This document shows positions 57,320-64,000 of a stretch of 64,000 nucleotides of DNA, piece by piece. The stretch is from Arion vulgaris (taxonomy: Eukaryota; Mollusca; Gastropoda; Stylommatophora; Arionidae). Position 1 is the stretch's first letter; every line of letters starts with the position of its first letter. Under the pieces are notes generated by a model. That model did no database searches and was not told where the DNA came from. It saw nothing but the letters and a program-made list of their open reading frames with translations. The translations under genes were made by a program, and so were the position numbers. The DNA lies in the NCBI GenBank assembly GCA_020796225.1, contig CM036759.1:806001-870000 (forward strand), in the 5' to 3' direction.

Positions 57320-59690
57320 CTCCAGATACTCAAATCTTACATTCCGTCAGTCAAATCTTACATTCTGTCACACAGTGAAATCTTACATTCCGTCAGTCAA
57401 ATCTTACATTCTGTCACACAGTGAAATCTTACATTCTGTCACACAGAGAAATCTTACATTCCATCACAGTCAAATATTACATTCCATCCCGTCAAATTTA
57501 CATTCCGTCAATCTTTCAATCTGTCACAGTCAAAACTTATATTCTGTCAGTCAAATCTTACATTCTGTCAGTCAAATCTTACATTTCGTCAGTCAAATCT
57601 TACATTCTGTCACTGTCAAATCTTACATTCGTCACGAAAATCTTACATTCGTCAGTCAAATCTTACAATCATCAATCTTACATTCCATCAGTCATATCTT
57701 ACATTCTGTCAAGACAAATCTTACAATGTCACAGCAAATCTTACATTCGTCACAACAAATCTTACATTCTGTCACAGTCAAATCTTACATTCTCAGTCAT
57801 ATCACATTCTGTCAATCTTACATTCTGTCACAGCAAATCTTACATTCCGTACAGTCAAATCTTACATTCTGTAAGTCAAATCAATTCTTGTCACAGTAAA
57901 TCTTACATTCTGCCAGTCAAATCTTACATTGTCACAGTCAAATCTTACATTCTGTCACAAGTGAAATCTTACATTCGTCACAGCTCAAATCTTACATTCC
58001 GTCACAGTGAAATCTTACATTCGTCACAGTCAAATATTACATTCTGTGCAGTCAAATCTTACATTCCATCATCAAATCTTACTTCGTCACAGTCAAACCT
58101 ACAATCTGTCACAGTCAAAACTTATATTCTGTCAGTCAAATCTTACATTCTGTCAGTCAAATCTTACATTCTGTCAGTCAAATCTTACATTTCGTCAGTC
58201 AAATCTTACATTTGTCACTGTCAAATCTTACATTGTCACAGACAAATCTTACATTCTGTCAGTCGAAATCTTACATTCTGTCACAGTCAAATCTTACATT
58301 CCATCAGTCATATCTACATTCTGTCAGACAAATCTTACATTCGTCACAGACAAACTACATTCTTCCAGTCAAATCAATTCGTAGTCATATCTCATTCTTC
58401 ATGTCAAATCTTACATTCCGACAGTCAAATCTTACATTTGTCACAGTCAAATCTTAATTCTGTCAGACAAATCTTACATTCTGCCAGTCAAATCTTACAT
58501 TTTGTCACAGTCAAATCTTACATTCTGTCACACAGTGAAATCTTACATCCCGTCACAGTCAAATCTTCATTCTACACAGTAAATCTTACATTCTGTCACA
58601 TCATATTACATTCCGTCGCAGTCAAATCTTACATTCCATCAGTCAAATCTTACATTCCGCACATCAAATCTTACATCTGTCACAGTCAAATCTTACATTC
58701 TGTCACAGTTAAATCTTACATTCTGTCACAGTTAAATTTTACAATCTGTCACAGTCAAATCTTACATTCTGTAACATAGTCAAATCTTGTCACAGTTAAA
58801 TCTTACATTCTGTAACATAGTCAAATCTTACATTCCATCACAGTCAAATCTTACATTTTGTCACAGTCAAATCTTACATTCCATCACAGCCAAATCTTAC
58901 ATTCTGTCACTGTAAAATCTTACAATCTGTCACAGTCAAATCTTACATTCTGTGAGTCAAATCTTACATTCTGTCCATCAAATCTTACTTTCTGTCACAG
59001 TCAAATCTTACATTCTGTCACAGTCAAATTTTACAATCTGTCATAGACAAATCTTACATTCTGTGAGTCAAATCTTACATTCTGTCCATCAAATCTTACT
59101 TTCTGTCACAGTCAAATCTTACATTCTGTCACAGTCAAGTCTTACACTCTGTCACAGACAGACAAATCTTACAATCTGTCAAATCTTACATTCCGTCACA
59201 GTTAAATCTTACATTCTGTCACACAGTGAAATCTTACATTCCGTCACAGTCAAATCTTACATTCCGTCACAGTTAAATTTTACATTCTGTCACACAGTGA
59301 AATCTTATATTCTGTAACATAGTCAAATCTTGTCACAGTTAAATCTTACATTCTGTCACAGTTAAATTTTACAAACTGTCACAGTCAAAACTTACATTCT
59401 GTCAGTCAAATCTTACATTCTGCCAGTCAAATCTTACATTCTGTCAGTCAAATCTTACATTCTGTCACAGTCAAATCTTACAGTCACAGTCAAATTTTAC
59501 AATCTGTCATAGACAAATCTTACATTCTGTCATAGTTAAATTTTACATTCTGTCACAGTCAAGTCTTACACTCTGTCACAGACAGACAAATCTTACAATC
59601 TGTCAAATCTTACATTTTGTCACAGAGAGGCAAACCTTACAATCTGTTACAGTCAAATCTTCTATTCTCTCAGTCAAAACAAACATATTG
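57320..59690. repeat. 23-bp minisatellite array, about 100 units (ANAPC1 intron)
   Basis: The unit is TCAAATCTTACATTCTGTCA plus CAG, with a 16-19-bp shorter variant lacking CACAG. Long plus readings here (SNLTFCQ, ILHSVTVK repeats) are artefacts. The array occupies over 90 percent of the 2.5-kb intron between exons 59829 and 57285 and shares its motif with 61430-62615. Confidence 0.93.
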
Positions 59691-59828
59691 TTATAAAGAG
59701 TTCACTCATATCACACATTGTCATAGACAGCTCACTCATATAATACATATTGTCATAGACAGCTCACTCATATAATACATATTGTGATAGATAATGTATG
59801 TGATGATCAAATGTCCTCCCGTACATAC

Positions 59829-59920
59829 CCCAAACATAATAAGTCCAAGAGAGAGACCTGCAGATAGAGCATAGGAGTCCCTGTCAACACAGTTTTCCAT
59901 TTCAGGTCCTGGAGGCCGTC
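59829..59920 (-). CDS. ANAPC1: ANAPC1 exon (PC-repeat region), 92 nt
   Basis: The acceptor GTGTACCAG precedes GA CGG CCT and the donor GTATGT follows GGG. With the G left by the previous exon the reading is GRPPGPEMENCVDRDSYALS followed by AGLSLGLIMFG. GRPPGPEMExCxDRxSYxLxAG is a highly conserved APC1 stretch just after the AEIG block, so order and phase both fit. The exon ends in phase 0. It is a small coding island between two large minisatellite introns: a 21-bp TAGTAGACTATATA array directly upstream (about 25 bp beyond the acceptor) and the 23-bp TCAAATCTTACATTCTG array downstream. Confidence 0.95.
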
Positions 59921-59944
59921 CTGGTACACAGACACTTTATCATT

Positions 59945-61200
59945 AGTATTGGACACAGCAAGTAGTAGATTATATACAGAAAGTAGTAGACTATATACAG
60001 CAAGTAGTAGATTATATACAGCAAGTAGTAGATTATATACAGCAAGTAGTAGACTATATACAACAAGTAGTAGACTATATACAGCAAGTAGTAGATTATA
60101 TACAAGTAGTAGATATATACAGAAGTAGTAGACTATATACAGCAAGTAGTAGATTATATACAACAAGTAGTAGATTATATACAGCAAGTAGTAGACTATA
60201 TACAACAAGTAGTAGATTATATACAGCAAGTAGTAGATTATATACAGCAAGTAGTAGACTATATACAACAAGTAGTAGACTATATACACAAGTAGTAGAT
60301 ATATACAGCAAGTAGTAGACTATATACAACAAGTAGTAGACTATATACAAGTAAGATTAAGCAAGTATAGATTATATACAGCAAGAGTAGACTATATACA
60401 ACAAGTAGTAGATATATACAACAAGTAGTAGATTATATACAACAAGTAGTAGACTATATACAACAAGTAGTAGATTATATACAAGTAGTAGACTATATAC
60501 AGCAAGTAGTAGACTATATACACAAGTAGTAGATATATACAACAAGAGTAGACTATATACACAAGTAGTAGACTATATACAACAAGTAGTAGACTATATA
60601 CAACAAGTAGTAGATTATATACAACAAGTAGTAGACTATATACAACAAGTAGTAGACTATATACAACAAGTAGTAGATATATACACAAGTAGTAGACTAT
60701 ATACAGCAAGTAGTAGACTATATACAGAAGTAGTGAGATAATATACACAAGTAGTAGACTATATACAGCAAGTAGTAGACTTATATACAACAAGTAGTAG
60801 ACTATATACAGCAAGTAGTAGACTATATACAGCAAGTAGTAGACTATATACAACAAGTAGTAGACTATATACACAAGATGTAGATTATACAAACAATAGA
60901 CTTATACAACATATAGACTATAACAACAAGTATAGATATATACACAAGTAGAATATATACACAAAGTAGACAAATACAAGTATTGACTATATACACAAGT
61001 AGTAATTATACAACAAGTAGTAGACTATATACAACAAGTCAGTAGACTATATACACAAGTAGTAGACTATATACAACAAGTAGTAGATATATACAAGTAG
61101 TAGATTATACAACAAATGACTATATCACTAAGAGTAGATATATACATAGCAGTAATTAGACTATATACAACAAGTCAATACATTATACAACAAATCTAAC
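59945..61200. repeat. 21-bp minisatellite array (ANAPC1 intron)
   Basis: The unit is TAGTAGACTATATACAGCAAG or the CAACAAG variant, about 60 copies, degrading toward 61200 into mixed sequence. The array starts about 25 bp upstream (gene sense) of the acceptor at 59922-59921, so it may crowd the branch-point region. Confidence 0.93.
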
Positions 61201-61429
61201 ATATCACATTAGACTTACAGACAGTAAATCTTACATTCTGTACAGAGTAGACTAATATACAAGTCAAGACTAATAACAGTTACATTCTATACAGACAGTA
61301 AGACTACTTACAACAATCTAGAACTGTCATACAACAATATGACTATTCTACAGTAAGACAAACATATGACACAGAGACATTCATATTGGATGGGCAAGAT
61401 ATGCTGAGATGATTACATAAAACTACAAC

Positions 61430-62615
61430 TAGCTCAAATCTTACATTCTGATCACAGACAGACAAATCTTACATTCTGTAACAGGTAGACAAATCTTACA
61501 TTCCGTCACAGACAGACATTTTACATTCTGTCACAGACAGATAAATCTTACATTGTCACAGACAAATCTTACATACTGTCAATCAGTCAAATCTTACATT
61601 CTGTCACAGACAGACAAATCTTACATTGTCACAGACAAATCTTAATTACTGTCACAGTCAGTCAAATCTTACATTCTGTCACAGTCAGTCAAATCTTACA
61701 TTCTATCACAGTCAGTCAAGTCTTACATTCTGTCACAAACAGTCAAATCTTACATTCTGTCAGACAAATCTTACATTCTGTCACAGACAAATCTTACATT
61801 CTGTCACCGACAAATCTTACATTCTGTCAGACAGACAAATCTTACATTCTGTCAGACAGACAAATCTTACATTCTGTCACAGACAGACAAATCTTACATT
61901 CTGTCACAGACATACACATCTTACATTCTGTCACAGACAAATCTTACATTCTGTCACAGTCAGTCAAGTCTTACATTCTGTCACAGACATTCAAATTTTA
62001 CATTCTATCAGTCAAATTGTCGCAGACCGACAAATCTTACAATCTATCACAGACAGTCAAATCTTACATTCTGTCACAGACAGACAAATATTACAATCTG
62101 TCAGTCATTTCTTACATTCTGTCAGTCAAATCTTACATTCTGTCAGAGACAGACAAATCTTACATTCTGTCACAGACAGTCAAATCTTACTTTATGTCAC
62201 AGTCAAATCTTACATTCTGTCATAGTCAAATCTTACATTCTGTCAGTCAAATCTTACAATCTGTCACAGTCAGTCAAATCTTACATTCTGTCACAGACAG
62301 TCAAATCTTACATTATGTCACAGTCAAATCTTAGATTCTGTCAGTCAGTAAAATCTTACTTTCTATCACAGACAGTCAAATCTTACTTTGTCACACAGTC
62401 AAATCTTACATTCTGCCACAGTCAAATCTTACATTCCGTCACAGTCAGACAAATCTTACATTCTGTCACAGTCAAATCTTACATTCTCTCACAGTCAAAT
62501 CTTACATTCTGTCAGAGTCAGTCAAATCTTACTTTATGTCACACAGTCAAATCTTACATTCTGCCACAGTCAAATCTTACATTCTGTCAGTCAGTCAAAT
62601 ACTACAAGAACTAGC
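61430..62615. repeat. 23-27-bp minisatellite array related to 57320-59690
   Basis: The unit TCTTACATTCTGTCACAGAC plus AGACAAA is the same TCAAATCTTACATTCTGTCAC core as the array in the next intron, usually with an added CAGACAGA or CAGTCAG block. About 46 copies. Confidence 0.92.
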
Positions 62616-62619
62616 TCAA

Positions 62620-62850
62620 ATATGACATTCTGATGGTGCACACAACAACAAATAGCTAAAATATGACATTGTGATGGTGCACACAATGACCTCAAATATG
62701 ACATTCTGATAGTGCCCACAACGACCTTAATAGACATTCTGATAGACACTTATATGACATTGATGGTGCACACAACAACTAGCTCAAATATGACATTCTG
62801 ATGGTGCACACAACAACTAGCTCAAATATGACATTCTGATGGTGCACACA
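62620..62850. repeat. minisatellite array, TGACATTCTGATGGTGCACA type
   Basis: About 6 copies of AAATATGACATTCTGATGGT plus GCACACAACAACTAGCTC. The CAAATxTxACATTCTGxxx core resembles the neighbouring array, so it may be a diverged daughter. Confidence 0.85.
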
Positions 62851-63002
62851 GAAAACATGAGATATATTAGAATGTTGCAAAGTTTCAATATAGAACAGAA
62901 ACACACAACTCTCAGACAACAGTCACAACTACAACTACAACATAGAAATATGGTGTCATTATGTTGAGGTACTTAGAGAACACAAACATGAAGAGAGCTT
63001 AC

Positions 63003-63187
63003 CAATCTCAGACAAAATGACCTCTGCCATATGAAGATGTCCTGTTCCTTGGTACAAGAGCCCAACTCCCATGATGGCTGCCACTCGTGTATTGTGTGCA
63101 ATGTTCAGTTCCATGGAGGTAGGAGGTAAGAGAGCAGAGACATGGACACTCAGGGCTTTGGTCACTGTCTGATCCATGGTCCCTCGC
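63003..63187 (-). CDS. ANAPC1: ANAPC1 exon (PC-repeat region), 185 nt
   Basis: Strongest single ANAPC1 exon. The acceptor TGTGTGCAG precedes the exon and the donor GTAAGC follows it. The reading passes through RGTMDQTVTKALSVHVSALL, then PPTSMELNIAHNTRVAAIMG, then VGLLYQGTGHLHMAEVILSE and IG. The blocks GTMD, ALLPPTSxEL, AHNxxVAA, GLLYQGTxHxHMAEVxLxEIG are characteristic of metazoan APC1. PC repeats form the toroid that helps scaffold the APC/C in nucleus and cytoplasm. The exon begins with the third base of a Lys codon and ends one base into Gly, matching both neighbours exactly. An in-frame Met lies inside the exon, but it is internal, not a start. Confidence 0.95.
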
Positions 63188-63229
63188 CTGCACACAATGC
63201 AAGAGCAATATTTGAATGATTATACCTGT

Positions 63230-63597
63230 AAAATCTATGAGATGAATGTATGAGATGAGTGTATGAGATGTATAAGATATGATGAGATGTATAGATGAGT
63301 GTATGAGATGTATAAGATGAGTGTATGAGATGTATAAGATGAGTGTATGAGATGAGTGTATGAGATGAGTGTATGAGATGAGTATATGAGATGTATGAGA
63401 TGAGTGTATGGATGATGTATGAGATGAGTGTATGAGATGAGTGTATGAGATGTATGAGATGAGTGTATGAGATGAGTGTATGAGATGAGTGTATGAGATG
63501 AGTGTATGAGATGAGTGTATGAGATGAATGTATGAGATGAGTGTATGAGATGAGCATATGAGATGTATGAGATGAGCGTATGAGATGAGTGTAGATG
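63230..63597. repeat. 13-bp minisatellite array (ANAPC1 intron)
   Basis: About 27 copies of GATGAGTGTATGA with TATGAGATGTATAAGAT variants. It fills most of the 423-bp intron and begins about 40 bp from the acceptor at 63188 and 13 bp from the donor at 63610. Confidence 0.92.
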
Positions 63598-63610
63598 GTG
63601 TATATCTTAC

Positions 63611-63660
63611 TTTGCCGCAGACATCCCTAAGAGGATACCAACACTGACCAACTCACTGCC
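63611..63660 (-). CDS. ANAPC1: ANAPC1 exon (PC-repeat region), 50 nt
   Basis: Most upstream recognisable exon of the APC1 subunit of the anaphase-promoting complex, the ubiquitin ligase that drives mitotic exit. A pyrimidine/CA acceptor ending in AG precedes GGC, and the exon closes with AA before GTAAGA. It reads GSELVSVGILLGMSAA in phase 0 and leaves two bases (AA) that join G of the next exon to give Lys, so the protein continues into RGTMD. This is the expected APC1 PC-repeat order, with SxGxLLGxSxAK before GTMD. The upstream intron is filled by a GTTGGTTCGTC-type minisatellite and the downstream intron (423 bp) mostly by a 13-bp one. Identification rests on reading continuity and recall of the family, not on a search. 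Confidence 0.85.
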
Positions 63661-63734
63661 CTGTGTGTGGGTGGGTCGGGGGAACAAGACAAGAATAAAT
63701 GTTATGGCAATAAACCCACAATACCACACTGTCA

Positions 63735-64000
63735 TGTTTGTTGGTTCGTCCGTCTAGTTGTTGGTCCGTATAGTTGTTGGTTCGTCTAGTTGTTGGTTCA
63801 TCTAGTTGTTGGTTCGTCCGTCTAGTTAGTTCGTCTAGTTGTTGGTTCGTCCATCTAGTTGGTTCGTCCATCTAGTTAGTTCGTCTAGTTGTTGGTTCGT
63901 CCATCTAGTTAGTTCGTCTAGTTGTTGGTTCGTCTAGTTGTTGGTTCGTCTAGTTGTTGGTTCATCTAGTTGTTGGTTCGTCCATCTAGTTAGTTCGTCT
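63735..64000. repeat. 14-16-bp minisatellite array reaching the window end
   Basis: Units TTGTTGGTTCGTCTAG and GTTGGTTCGTCCATCTAG, about 17 copies, continuing past the window. Seventh intron-specific tandem array in the right 17 kb. Confidence 0.9.

Noticed and set aside
57270..58779. Long open readings (up to 452 codons) of repeated SNLTF/ILHS peptides
   Set aside because: They follow the 23-bp minisatellite, change frame with it and fall between two ANAPC1 exons on the other strand.
59807..60892. Minus-strand hydrophobic readings of YYLLYIV type as membrane proteins
   Set aside because: Produced entirely by the 21-bp TAGTAGACTATATA array; only the first 92 nt (59829-59920) are a true exon, and in another frame.
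54019..63600. Regular short repeats resembling a CRISPR array
   Set aside because: Units are directly tandem with no unique spacers, drift in sequence and lie in introns of an animal gene; no cas genes.

Overview
This window looks like animal (metazoan) nuclear DNA, most plausibly from a gastropod mollusc. It is AT-rich, has canonical GT-AG introns, carries several families of decayed non-LTR retrotransposons, tRNA-derived SINEs and DNA transposons, and contains two exons of a class A GPCR of a type I associate with gastropod chemosensory receptor expansions. The taxon is an inference; the eukaryotic nature is not in doubt.

The backbone is one host gene read on the minus strand across the whole window: ANAPC1 (APC1, the largest subunit of the anaphase-promoting complex). 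Seven exons can be placed with matching splice phases (63660-63611, 63187-63003, 59920-59829, 57285-57199, 56437-56387, 48367-48285 and 1947-1866). They encode consecutive pieces of the PC-repeat (proteasome/cyclosome repeat) C-terminal part. About 50 residues expected between the exons at 48285 and 1947 are not confidently found; one weak candidate exon lies at 2817-2897. Everything else is intron content of this gene.

Right part (47.2-64 kb): nearly every intron is filled by its own minisatellite, with units of about 13 to 45 bp. The 8-kb intron 48368-56386 also holds a minus-strand LINE copy (LINE-A copy 2), itself split by a 2.4-kb THAP/P-like DNA transposon.

Middle and left (1.9-48.3 kb) form one apparent 46-kb intron. 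It holds a nested stack (a 3.24-kb RTE-type element inside LINE-A copy 1, plus a SINE); two plus-strand exons of an antisense GPCR gene at 25.0-25.8 kb; a tRNA-Asp-like sequence abutting a SINE; a hAT transposase remnant split by a SINE with a 12-bp target duplication; a 4.96-kb piggyBac element (35660-40617) with perfect 13-bp inverted ends, TTAA duplication and a minisatellite grown out of its own transposase gene; and many 5'-truncated LINE fragments. A stretch at 27.95-33.1 kb has odd homopolymer-rich composition and resists annotation. The left end (1-1840) carries three further minisatellites downstream of the last recognisable ANAPC1 exon.

No prokaryotic system, CRISPR array or viral genome is present. 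The most distinctive features are the intron-by-intron private minisatellites of ANAPC1 and the birth of a minisatellite from a conserved piece of a transposase ORF. LINE-A to LINE-E, LINE-I, SINE-1 and SINE-2 are working labels used only in this annotation.
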